Below are positions 54,301 through 63,900 of a stretch of DNA of 64,000 nt, one piece after another. The notes beneath the pieces were generated by a model. That model saw only the letters and a program-made list of their open reading frames with translations. It ran no database searches and was not told where the DNA came from. The translations under genes and the position numbers were made by a program. The first letter of the stretch is position 1. The number at the start of each line of letters is the position of its first letter. Source of the stretch: Burkholderia sp. BCC0322 (GTDB taxonomy: Bacteria > Pseudomonadota > Gammaproteobacteria > Burkholderiales > Burkholderiaceae); assembly GCF_902833045.1 (NCBI RefSeq), contig NZ_CADFDU010000005.1:124583-188582 (forward strand), written 5' to 3'.

Positions 54301-57300
54301 CGAACACGACCTGGAAAACCGGCGTGCGGCTCAGGTTGCGTTCGAGTTCGAGCGCGTCCACCACCTGCTCGAACGGAATCTCCTGTCGGCTGTAGCCGTC
54401 CAGCGCGACGCGCTTCACGCGCGCGAGCAGTTCGCCGAAGGTCGGATTGCCCGACAGGTCCACGCGCAGCGCGAGCATGTTCGCGAAGAAGCCGATCAGC
54501 GGCTCGGTCATGCTGGAACGCCGATTGGCGATCGGGGAGCCGATGACGAGATCCTGCTGGTTGCTGTATCGCGACAGCAGCAGCGCATACGCGGCGAGCA
54601 CGACCATGAACGTGCTGGTGCCGGACGCGCGCGCAATCGCGCGCAGCCCGTCGGCGCGTGCGCCGCTCAACCGGAACGGTAGGACCGCGCCGCGGAACTG
54701 CTGGACGGCGGGCCGGGGGCGGTCGGTGGGCAGTTCGATCAGGTCCGGCGCGTCCGCCAGCGCGGCGCTCAGCAGCGCCAGTTCCCGATGCGTGTCGGCG
54801 GACGCCAGGCGCTCGTGCTGCCACACCGCGTAGTCCGCGTACTGGACGGCCAGTTCCGGCAGCGGCCGGCCGGCATAGAGCGCGGCCAGTTCGCCGATGA
54901 GGATGCCTGACGACCACGCATCGGAAACGATGTGATGCATCACGATGCCGAAGACGTGCAGGCGTTCATGGACGCGGTACAGCACGACGCGATAGAGCGG
55001 CCCGGCGGCGAGATCGAACGGGCGGTCGGCTTGCGCCGCGAGCAGCGCGAGCGTGTCGGATTCGTCGGCGACGTCGACGACGTCGAGCGCGACCGGCGCC
55101 GGCGGTGCGATGCGTTGAACCCCGCGGCCGTCGACGGCGGGAAACGTCGTGCGCAGGATCTCGTGACGCCGGCTGATCTCGGACACGGCATCCCGCAGGC
55201 GCGCGATGTCCAGTTCGCCGTCGAAGCGCAGCGCGCTCGCGATATTGTAGGTGGCCGACGGGCCTTCCAGTTGCGCGAGGAACCACAGCCGCTGCTGCGG
55301 AAACGACAGCGGCAGGTCGTTCGCGCGCGAGCGGGGCAGGATGTGGCCGGCCGTCGAACCGGCGCGGGGCGACGACGCTTCGATCAGGTCGGACACCGCG
55401 CTGATGGTCTGGAGTTCGAAGATCGCGTCGATGCCGATCTCGACGGCGAAGCTGCTCCAGATCCGCGAAACCAGCTGCATGGCCTGCAGCGAATCGCCGC
55501 CGTAGTCGAAGAAGCGGCCGGTGAGATCGACGGCCGGATTGTCGAGCACGTCGCGCCAGATGCGCACCAGCTCGAGCTGGATCGGCGTGGCGTCGAGACG
55601 GGCGGCGTCGGGCGCGGCGGCAGGCTCCAGGGCCAGGAGCGCCGGGCGATCCAGCTTGCCGTTCGCGTTGAGCGGGAATTCGGCGATCGGGACGATGTCG
55701 GACGGGACCATGTAGTCCGGCAGCTTCGCGGCCAGATAGGCCCGAAGGTCCGGCACGTTCAGGCTCGCGGCGCCCTTGACATAGGCCGCCAGCTTGCGCA
55801 CCCCGTGGGCGGATTCGCGCACCATGACCGCCGCGCCGACGACATCCTCGTGCGCGGCGATCGCGGCCTCGATCTCGCCGAGTTCGATACGGTGCCCGCG
55901 GATCTTGACCTGGTGGTCGACGCGTCCGTAGCACTGGATACGTCCGTCGGGCAGCCACCGGCCGATGTCGCCGGTGCGATAGATGCGCGCTTCGCCGGGA
56001 AACGGATGCTCGACAAATTTAGAGGCGGTGACGTCGGGCCGCTGGTGGTAGCCGCGCGCTAGGCCGGCGCCGGCGAGGCAGATTTCCCCGGGCACGCCGA
56101 GCGGAACCGGCCGCAGCGCGTCGTCGAGCATGTACACCCGGGTGTTGGCGATGGGACGGCCGATCAGCACCGTGGACGGCGCGTCCTCGACGCGCTCGAC
56201 GATGCAGCCGACCGTCGCCTCGGTGGGGCCGTACTCGTTGTAGATTTCGATCGCGGGATCGATCTTGCGCAGCGTGGCGATGTGCTGGGGCGTCAGCTCC
56301 TCGCCGCCGACGATGACCTTGCGCACGCCGGAGCGTGGCAGGTTCATGTATTCCAGCAGGTGAATGTGGGTGGGCGTGAGCTTGACGGTGTCGACGCCGC
56401 TGCCGGGCTGGAACATCCGGGCCAGGATGGTGTCGATGCTTTCCGACTGCGGATAGATGCGCAGCGTCTTGCCGCGCACCAGCGGGCAGAAGATGTTGGT
56501 GAGCGTGAAATCGAAGCACAGCGAGCTGTACAGGCCGAAACTGCCGGTCGTGCCGTCCGGAAAGTAATACCCGACGGCCCACGCGATGTAGTGGGCCAGG
56601 TTCCGGTGTTCGAGCAGGCAGCCCTTGGGTTTCCCGGTCGAGCCGGACGTGTAGAGCACGTAGGCCAGGTGCGCCGGTTCGGCACGGCAAGGCGGGTTGT
56701 CCGGCAGCGGCGTCCAGCCGGGGAGTGCCTGGTCCAGCAGCAGCGTCGCGCCGGAGAATTCATACCACTGCGCGAGCTGGCTCGATTGGGTCACCAGCAG
56801 CGACAGGCCGGTGTCGCCGAGGATGTGATTGATCCGTTCGGCCGGATATGCCGGGTCCAGCGGAACGAACGCCGCCCCCGCCTTCAATATGCCGAGAATC
56901 GCGACGATCATCCATTCGGAACGGTCGAGCATGATGCCGACCAGCGATTCCGGCCCGACGCCGTGGTGTTCGCGCAATTGATGCGCGAGGCTGTTGGCGC
57001 GGGCGTTCAGATCGGCGTAGGTCATCAGCGAACTGTCGGTGACCAGGGCCGGCGCCGCCGGCGTGCGGGCGACCTGCGCTTCGAACATGTCGACGACCGT
57101 CGGGTGGCTGGGGCCGACCGTCGCGGTTGCGTTGAAGGCGGCCAGCAGCGGGCGCTCTTCCGGCGGGGCCGCTTCGATGTCGCCGACCAGTGTGTCGAGG
57201 TGTTCGAAGGCCTCCAGCACCACGCCCAGGCTGCCGGCGAAACCGTCGATGACGAAAGGCTCGATGGCCCCGCTATAGCGGAGCGCGATTTCACCGCGCG

Positions 57301-57853
57301 CGAGCCGCAGATGCAACTGCAGGTCGTCGTCCCGGCTGGCCGGTGCGTGGTGCACCCGATCGTCCGCCAGCGCGACTTTCGTGAGCTGCGCGAGATCCAT
57401 GTCCTTTTCGTTGCGCACGAGCGTTTCGAGCGGGAATTGAGGCTCGGCGTAGCTGTCTTCCACGATCGCCGCCACGCGCGACAGGTAGTCCTCGATGCGC
57501 TCGTCGGGACGGACCTCGATGATCAGCGGAACGGTGGCCGCCTGAGCCGGCGGATGCTCGGCCAGCCCCGGCGTGCCGAGCACCGTGACCGGCATCCGGA
57601 AGTATTTCCAGAGCAGGAACGCAATGCCCGCCGCCGTGACCGCGAATTCGGCAAGCTCGCCGTCGCCGATGCGCCGCAGCAGGTCGAGCGACGCGGGCGT
57701 GAGCCGCACCGAGCGGGACAGCCGGTCCGGCTGTCGACTCGGGGCGTGCGGCGCGATCCGGTAGACGCCGGCGACCTGGGAAAGGCTGTCGCGCCAGAAC
57801 TGCGCGATGTGCGCATAGCGATGGTCGGTGACCAGCACGTTATTGTTTTGCAC
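48338..57853 (-). CDS. ocfD: NRPS: partial C - A(Asn) - PCP - C - A(Ser) - PCP - E - C - PCP - TE
   Basis: 3171 residues, GTG start with AAGGAG 6 bases upstream. Domains by residue: decapitated condensation remnant (10-235, no HHxxxDG); A1 (255-735); PCP (Ser788); C (847-1280, HHIVSDAWS); A2 (1297-1780); PCP (Ser1836); epimerase (1887-2320, HHLAVDGVSW); C of the D-donor type (2335-2770, HHIILDGWS); PCP (Ser2841); thioesterase (2898-3168, GHSFG with Ser2971, His3146). Pocket residues read by eye: A1 D-F-T-K-I-G-E-V-G, near the Asn code DLTKLGEVG; A2 D-V-W-H-V-S-L-V-D, a Ser code. So it adds Asn, then Ser made D, then one more residue whose module has no A domain, and cyclises. This matches OcfD of the occidiofungin pathway. 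Confidence 0.92.
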   Translation of the reverse strand: MQNNNVLVTDHRYAHIAQFWRDSLSQVAGVYRIAPHAPSRQPDRLSRSVRLTPASLDLLRRIGDGELAEFAVTAAGIAFLLWKYFRMPVTVLGTPGLAEHPPAQAATVPLIIEVRPDERIEDYLSRVAAIVEDSYAEPQFPLETLVRNEKDMDLAQLTKVALADDRVHHAPASRDDDLQLHLRLARGEIALRYSGAIEPFVIDGFAGSLGVVLEAFEHLDTLVGDIEAAPPEERPLLAAFNATATVGPSHPTVVDMFEAQVARTPAAPALVTDSSLMTYADLNARANSLAHQLREHHGVGPESLVGIMLDRSEWMIVAILGILKAGAAFVPLDPAYPAERINHILGDTGLSLLVTQSSQLAQWYEFSGATLLLDQALPGWTPLPDNPPCRAEPAHLAYVLYTSGSTGKPKGCLLEHRNLAHYIAWAVGYYFPDGTTGSFGLYSSLCFDFTLTNIFCPLVRGKTLRIYPQSESIDTILARMFQPGSGVDTVKLTPTHIHLLEYMNLPRSGVRKVIVGGEELTPQHIATLRKIDPAIEIYNEYGPTEATVGCIVERVEDAPSTVLIGRPIANTRVYMLDDALRPVPLGVPGEICLAGAGLARGYHQRPDVTASKFVEHPFPGEARIYRTGDIGRWLPDGRIQCYGRVDHQVKIRGHRIELGEIEAAIAAHEDVVGAAVMVRESAHGVRKLAAYVKGAASLNVPDLRAYLAAKLPDYMVPSDIVPIAEFPLNANGKLDRPALLALEPAAAPDAARLDATPIQLELVRIWRDVLDNPAVDLTGRFFDYGGDSLQAMQLVSRIWSSFAVEIGIDAIFELQTISAVSDLIEASSPRAGSTAGHILPRSRANDLPLSFPQQRLWFLAQLEGPSATYNIASALRFDGELDIARLRDAVSEISRRHEILRTTFPAVDGRGVQRIAPPAPVALDVVDVADESDTLALLAAQADRPFDLAAGPLYRVVLYRVHERLHVFGIVMHHIVSDAWSSGILIGELAALYAGRPLPELAVQYADYAVWQHERLASADTHRELALLSAALADAPDLIELPTDRPRPAVQQFRGAVLPFRLSGARADGLRAIARASGTSTFMVVLAAYALLLSRYSNQQDLVIGSPIANRRSSMTEPLIGFFANMLALRVDLSGNPTFGELLARVKRVALDGYSRQEIPFEQVVDALELERNLSRTPVFQVVFAYEKAQAQTASFPGLVATPVSVETHTAKFDLTLHVQDADDGLAGSLEYNLDLFDAATIERMAEHFRTLIDAVIADPDRPFGALPLTSDAERHLLTVEWNRTDMDFGEAAAQPLHRLFERQVERTPDAIAAVFDDVSLTYAELNLRANRLAHHLIALGVGPDALVGVAMERSLDMSVALLAILKAGGAYVPVDPDYPAERVRFMIDHAQLRWLLTQQHLLAALPDTGARVIAIDTDALDLDAAPVSNPAPALNGDNLAYMIYTSGSTGRPKGALNTHRAITNRILWMQHAYALGTDDAVLQKTPFSFDVSVWELFWPLVTGARLVFARPGGQRETDYLVDLIERERITTIHFVPSMLRAFLDHPDLDAHCASLRRVVCSGEALPHDLQQRCLERLDVKLYNLYGPTEAAVDVTAWECRRDDPNRIVPIGRPIANTRLYIVDAQMQPVPVGVPGELLIGGTPVGRGYHGEPELSAEKFIADPFSSDPLARLYRTGDLARYRPDGNIAFLGRIDHQIKLRGLRIEPGEIEAALRAHPSIDDCVVIARTEGTRTFLIAYVATAAADLADLRGFLSGKLADYMVPSQFVALASLPTLPNGKINRKALPLPANGADAPPPHAPAVTPREILLASIWQDVLQLPSVGIHDNFFELGGDSILSIQVIARANQAGLRVTAKQLFQYQTIAQLAAAPEARAAHAPTVSPLGDAPLTPVQHWFFEQEIDAPSHYNQTVLIQVPADIDASRLADAFRQVYEHHDALRLRFSHGAGGWTQQVVAGGEMPALFAKQVIAGDPDERLAAMRTAAADAERGIDITHGPLLAARLFCLADEPLARLFVSVHHLAVDGVSWRVLLEDLHAAYHGRPLPEKTTSFREWALHLQQLARSPAIGDEARLWQALLAQHVEPIPVDYPAAGADNHGANYRANNAVGDASSVSFELDEAATTALLRRLPRAYDTRINDVLLVALAQACSMVTGNTRTRIDLESHGRHVSDAPLDLTRTVGWFTSIYPVVLDADAMHTPEDALRDARQQLRRIPADGLGYSLLRYLSPDAAVRDSLAALPKADILFNYHGQLDTVLRQSDGWRPAAEDLGSLRAGRSQRTHAFEIVAAVVDGKLQVDWRYGERLHRRQTVENLAAHFKDRLLDFAASVPDTAWDDIEDSYPLSSLQQGILFHSLYDLDPAAYFQQFSFVVSGPLQVPALRQAWANALARHGVLRTAFAWANRDHPVQTVLRAVELPWTMLDWRHRDTSRRAQDFDAFLADDRKRGFDLQRAPLFRCTLIQETDTRHRFCWSAHHIILDGWSTATLMKEVFDDYLSLARTGVPAVAASAPGYRAYIDWLARHPRSADETWWRAELAGFHAATPIAASPARQNAGDAAREDTRRTQQFLLDETLTARLQALTRAHRVTLNVLIRAVWALVLRRHAGTDDVVFGVTVSGRPPMLDGVESIVGLFINTLPLRLRIAPERPFIEWLAEVHAAQTAMEPHSYSSLVDIQSWSDVPARDSLFDSLLVFENFPVAAAPDLGPDDIEILDTRAFAESNYPLTLTVHPNERIGFHISHDAHRVAPDVVRQMLGTLRTLLERFADDPTRRTGELADPQAAGGLPSASRGAAEPAIEAAAGAATAARAAAPTADESTLLEIWRRIFKRDDIKIGDNYFDLGGHSIIAIQLMAHVEKAFDRRLPISCLFENPTIEKLAAALAAKEPSAPAGGLVPIRDGGPAAPLFLLPGAGGNVVYFHPLAHHLSGAHAIHGLEALGLDGSCMPLTRVEDIAARHIERIWPRVGAGPYYLAGHSFGAQVALEMSRQLVARGADVKLLAIFDASAPIDSPAAAYWQDWDDTEWLVAIAHEIGTFLGTDLQVTRTDLVDLDPDAQAGLILERIGDRGNWFADAGSDRLRAYLRVYQANFKSHYAPQATPLPVPIALFRSTERDPGDYAPSAEIAQLRLDPSWGWSRFSALPVAVTDVPGDHLTMLLDPHAGVLAAHVNSFLEKLPS

Positions 57854-57919
57854 AGGAAACTCCTTGAAACGTTTTGTTCACCTGAAACAACCCGAAGCAG
57901 CACGCTCGGCGGGCCCGCA

Positions 57920-60900
57920 TCACGTCTTCTCCTCGAGCGCGCCGTCGGCCGTGACCTCGGGCGCGCGCTTCAGGCGCAGGCCGACCCGGACCCGCGGGCC
58001 GGCGGCGGGCGCATCGCCGGAGAGCGGGATGCGATCGACCGGCGTGGCCGGATCGCGGCGGAAGACGTCGTGGATCGCGAGCAGTCGATCGCGCATCGCG
58101 GCGATGGTCGACGGGCGGAACAGGTGGGTGTTGTAGATGAACTGGATCAGGTGCCGGCCTTCGCTTTCCACGACCTGGAAGGACAGGTCGAACTTGGCCG
58201 TCGTGTCCGCCTGCGAGAGGTCCGTGATGCGGAGGCCGGGCCGCGGCGCCGGCATCGACACGGAGTTCGCTTGAATGTCGAAGATCGGAAAATGGCCCGC
58301 CGGGGTGCGAATCTTCAGGTCCTCCAGCAACACGTCGAACGGATAGGACGCATGCGCCAGCGCGTCCGCGGAGGCTTTCGCCACGCCGTCGATCACCTCC
58401 GCGACGGTCGCGGATTTCCGCACCGGGACGCGCAGCACGACGGTGTTCAGATACACGCCGATCTGCGATTCGAGCTGCTCGCTGTCGCGCCCGGCCGACA
58501 CGCTGCCGATGACGATGTCCTCACGCCCCGTATAGCAGTGCATCAGCACGCAGAACGACGCGAGGAGCACCGCATGGAGCGACGTATGGTGAGCGCGCGC
58601 CAGCGTCGCGAGTCCCGCCGCCTGCGGCTCCGGTAGCTCGACTTCGAGCGTCTGCCCGGCATGACCGGGCCGCTCGGGACGCGGGAAGTCCGACGCCAGT
58701 TGCAGGCGGGGCAGCGGCGCCGCCAGTTGTCCGAGCCAGTACGCGCGATGCGCGGCGGCGCGCGGACCGGCGAGGCTCGCGTTGTGCCATGCGGCGTAGT
58801 CGCGATACTGGATCGACAGCGGCGGCAGGTCGCGTCCCGCATACAGCGCATGCAGGTCGTCGGTCAGCACGCGGATCGACCATGCATCCGATATCACGTG
58901 GTGCATGTTCAGCAGTAGCAGATGCTTCGCGGGCGAGAGCCGAACCAGCTTGACGCGAAAGAGCGGCCCCGTCGCGAGATCGAACGGCTGCGCGCTTTCC
59001 GCGCGAATCAGCGCATCGATCGCCTGCGGCCCGGCGTCGTCCGCGAGATCCTGCTGCTCGACCCGGAAACCGGAGGCTTCGCGGGTGAGGATGCGTTGCC
59101 GCAACTCGCCTTCGATCATCGCAAACACGGTGCGCAGGCTCTCGTGGCGATCGACCAGCAAGTCGAACGCACGAACGAGGCGCGCGGTGTCGACGGCGCC
59201 GTCCAGTTGCAGCGCGCCTGCCATGTTGTACGTGGATGGATCCGCGCTGCGGCTGGCGAGCCAGATCCGCTTCTGGGCGCGAGACACCGCGTAGGACGGT
59301 TGCACGGCCAGCGCCGGGATGAGCGCGTCGGCGTCGTCGGCGGCGGTGCCGTCGGCAGGCAGCGAAGCCAGCTTCCGCGCGAGCGCGCGCGGCGTCGGCG
59401 CATGGAAGATGTCGGCGACCGCGACGTCCAGTTTCAGTTCGCGCCGGATCCGGCTGACCATCTGGATCGCCTTGAGGCTTTGGCCGCCATGCTCGAAGAA
59501 ATCGTCGTCGACGCCGTTCGGCCGGCGGCCCAGCACCTCGGCGAAGATACGCAGCAGCGCCGCTTCGACCGGCGTCCGCGGTTCGGCCGCCACGCCGTCG
59601 GGCACGGACGCGGCCTCCGGGAGCGGCAGCGCGGCGCGGTTGATCTTGCCGTTCGGCATGACCGGTAGCGCCGGCAGCAGCATCACGGTGTCGGGCACCA
59701 TATGCGCGGGCAACTGTTCGCGCAGGGCGTCGCGCAGCCGTTGGGGCGTCCAGCCGGACCCCGACGCATAGCCGCACAGGGTCATGCCCGCATCCGGCGT
59801 CTCGCGGGCGACCACGACGGCGTGGGAGATGCCGGCGAGACCGGTCAGCGCGGCTTCGATTTCGCCGAGCTCGATGCGATATCCGCGGATCTTGACCTGG
59901 AAGTCGCGGCGGCCGAAGAAGTGGAGATTGCCGTCCGCCCCGAAGCAGCCGATATCGCCGGTGCGATACAGGCGCGCGCCCGGTTCCGGGCTGAACGGAT
60001 CGTCGCGGAACACCGCCAGGGTGCGGGCTTCGTCGAACAGGTAGCCGCGCCCGACGCCGACGCCCCCGATGCAGATCTCGCCCTTGACGCCGGCCGGGCA
60101 CGGATTCATGTCGGCGTCCACGACGTAGACGCGCAGGTTCTCGATCGGCCGGCCGATCGGAATCGCCGGCAGATCCGGGGCGCGCGTCATGCTGTAATGC
60201 GCGACGGAATCCGACGCTTCGGTCGGCCCATAGGCGTTGATGAGCCGGACCGCCGGATTCAGGCGGAACCAGGCTTGTACGGACGCGGGCTGCAGCGTTT
60301 CGCCGATCGTCAGCAGCGTTTCTAGGTGCGGGAAGGCCGGTGCCGCGTGCCGTTCCAGTTCGTCGAGAAAGGTCGCCAGATAGGACGGCACGAATTGCAT
60401 CGCCGTGATGCGGTCGCGGTGCAGGCTGTCGATCAGGCGCGCGGGCTCGAGAATCACGGCATCGGGATAGATCACCGTTGTGCCGCCCGACGCCAGCGCC
60501 GCGAAGCACTGCCAGACCGAAATGTCGGAGCAGTGCGAAGCGGTCTGGGCGACCGCGCTCCGCGCGCCGAGCCCGACCCTGCGCGCCATCGCGAGCACGT
60601 GATTGAGCATGCCGCGATGTTCGACCATCGCGCCTTTCGGCTGGCCGGTCGAACCCGACGTGAAGATCACGTAGGCGAGGTCCGCGGGCCGGCAGCGCGG
60701 CGTCGGCGCTTCGGCATCCTGATGGGCGGGCAGGCGAACGGGATCGACCCGCGGGATCGACGCAAGCGCCGGCGGCGGCTGGCAGTCCGTGCCGACGATG
60801 ACGGCCGGCCGGGCCAGCGTCAGCAGGGTCTCGACCCGCTGGGCCGGATAGGCCGGATCGACCGGCACATACGCCGCACCGCACTTCCAGATGGCCAGGA

Positions 60901-63900
60901 TCGTTTCCAGCATCAGCGGCGAGCGCGGCATCCACACGGCGATCCGGTCGTCCGGCTGGAGCGGCGCCGTCCGCAGCAGATGCGCGGCGATCCGGCCGGC
61001 GCCTTCGACGAGCTCCCGATAGGTGCGCACCTCCGTGCCGCAGCGGACGGCGATGCGTTCCGGGTGCGCGGCGGCGACGGCCTCGATCAGTTCGGGCAGC
61101 GTCCGGTCGAGCGGAACCGGCGCGAACGTGTCGTTGCCGCCGTGCAGGATGGCGTCCCGCTCGGCGGCGGTGAGCAGCGCAAGGCTGCGGTTCGGGCGAT
61201 CCGCCGCGCCGGCCAGGCCGGTGAGCAGGGTCTCGACATGGCGCAGCAGGCGGACGATCGTTTCGCGATCGAACCGGCCGTCGTCGTACAGCACCTGCAG
61301 CGACAGGCGCTTGCCCGGCGTCACGACCAGCGTCAGCGGGTAATTGTTCGGATCGGACACCTGGAATGCGCCGATCCGCAGGCCGGGCAGCGCCTCGGCC
61401 AGCGCTTCCTCGACCGGATAGTTCTGGAAGATGAGCAGGCTTTCGAAGAGCGGCACGCCGGGCGGCAGGCCGGCGAATGTCTGGATGTCGGCCAGCGGAT
61501 AGTGCGCATAGTCCTCCTGCTGCGCGAGGTCCATCTGCAATTGCGCGAGCCACGCGGACGTCGGGCGCGCGTCGATGCGCACCCGCACCGGCAGCGTGTT
61601 GATGAACAGCCCGACCATTTCGTCCGACGCCGGCAGCGATGCCGGCCGGCCGGACACGATCGTGCCGAACACGACGTCCGGTTCGCCGCTATAGCGGCTC
61701 AGCAACTGCGCCCACGCGCCCTGCGCGAGCGTGTTCAGGGTGAGGCGGCTGGATTGCGCGAAGGCGACGAGCCGTTGCGTGTCGCTTTCGGAGAGCAGCA
61801 GCGGCTCTTCCACGTAGGCGCCCGGCGCGGCCGTGCCGTCGAGTTCGGGGCGGCCCAGCACGAGCGGCGTCGTCGCCGGGAAATCCGCCAGCTTCGTCTT
61901 CCAGAAACGTTCCGCCGCGGCGGCGTCCTGGCGCGCCAGCCAGCGCACGTAATCGGCGAAGGCGGGCGGCGCGTCCCGCTCCGGCGTGGCTTCGGCCGGC
62001 GGCGTCTGATAGGCGGCGGCCACTTCGCTCAGGAGCCGCGCGGAGCTCCACCCGTCGAGCAGGATGTGGTGATGGCTCCAATGGAAGCGCCATGCGTGAT
62101 CGCCCACGCGGAACAGTGCGAGCCGCATCAGCGGGGCGCGGGTAAAGTCGAAGCCGCGCGCCCGGTCTTGCGCCACGTAGGCTTCCCAGCGTTGTTCGGC
62201 CTCCGCGGCGGACGCCGCGCGCAGATCCTCGTCGTGCCACGGCAAGTCGATGCGGCGATGCACGACCTGCACGGGGCTTTCGATGTCTTCCCAGTGAAAC
62301 GAGGTTCGCAGGATGTCGTGCCGGTGCGCCACGGTATCCCACGCGCGGCGGAACCGTTCGGTGTCGAGCGCCCCGTCGATCGTGAAATTCAGGCTGCTGA
62401 AGTACGCATCCGACGCGGGTTCGTACAGGCTGTGGAACAGCATGCCCTGCTGGGTCGGCGTAAGCGCATAGACGTCGGCGATCTCGTCCGGCAGCACCGA
62501 GGCCGGCGCCTGCGGCAAGCCGGTCGCGGGCCGGGACGACGCGGACTCCACGGCGTGCCCGGCGACCAGGGTGTCGAGCGCCGCGATGAAGGCCTGCGCG
62601 ACGCGCCGGATGGTGTCCGTGTCGTGGCAGGCCCGGCTGAACTCCCACGCAACGTGCAGGCGGTTGCCGGTCACGTAGGCGTTGACGTCGAGCAGGTGCT
62701 CGCGCCGCTGGTTCGCATGGCGGCCATCGCCGCTTGGCTCCGCGGCCTGTTTCCAGTCGCGTGCAGCGGTGAACAGCTGGTCGGTCTGGCCCAGGTAGTT
62801 GAACAGCAGTCGCGGCTGCGGAGCCGGGCCGTCGAGCCGGTCCTGCAGCAGGCCGTAGCTGATGCCCGCGCGCGGCACGGCGCGCAGTCGCTTCTTGACC
62901 GACGCAATCAGGCGCGCCGGATCCTGCGAGCCGGCATCGACGGTCAGCACGACCGGGAAAACCGACGTAAACCAGCCCACCGTGCGCGAGATGTCGAGGT
63001 CGTCGATCAGTTCCTCGCGCCCATGCGCTTCGAGATCCAGCAGGACGTCGGCGCAGCCGCTCCAGTCGCTGACGGCACGCGCAAGCGCGGCGAGCAGCAG
63101 GTCGTTGACCTGCGCGTCATGGGCGCGGGGCGCGGCGCCCAGCAAGGCCGTCGTGGCGGCTTCGCCCAGCTCGACCACGATCGTTTCGGCGGACGACACG
63201 GTATTGGCGTCGGCGGGCGCATCGCGATCGAGCGGCAGGCCGGGCAGCGCGGCACGCGCGAGGGCCTGCCAATGGGCGATGTCGGCGTCGGCGGCGCCGG
63301 AGCCGGCCCAGTTCGAGATCGCCCGGGTCCATGCGGTCCAGGTCGCGCTGCCGCCCGCGAATTCGGGCGCCTTGCCGTTGCGCAGGCGCGTATAGGCGTC
63401 GTACACGGTTTCGAGCAGCGCGCCCCACGACACGCCGTCGACCACGAGATGATGGGCGACCAGCAGCAGGCGGAGCGAACGGCCTTCGTCGAGGCGAAAC
63501 AGGTCCGCGCGCACGACGGGGCCGTCCGCGAGATTCAGGCTCGCATGCGACTGCGCGACGTGCTGCGCGAGCTGATCGCGCGCAAGGTCGGACACGACGA
63601 CGGGCACTTCCGGATCGTCGACGACTGCCTGGATCCAGCCGGCTGCGCCCGCGCGAAAACGCAGCCGCAGCGCGTCATGCCATTTGGCCGCGTGCCGCAG
63701 CGCCTGGCGCAGCACGACCGGATCGAAATCGGCCGGCACGTCGAGCAGGATCGCCTGGTTGTACTGGTCCGGGTCGTCCTTGCGCTGCGCGAAGAAACGC
63801 TTCTGGATGGGCGTGAGCGGCAGCGGGCCGGACGACGCGACGAACTCGGCCGCGCCGACCGTGCCGCGCGTCGCCACGGCGGCGAGTTCGGCAACCGTCG

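Noticed and set aside
48371-58636. Several long rightward open frames opposite the NRPS genes
   Set aside because: All are antisense to conserved NRPS domains and lack any recognisable motif.
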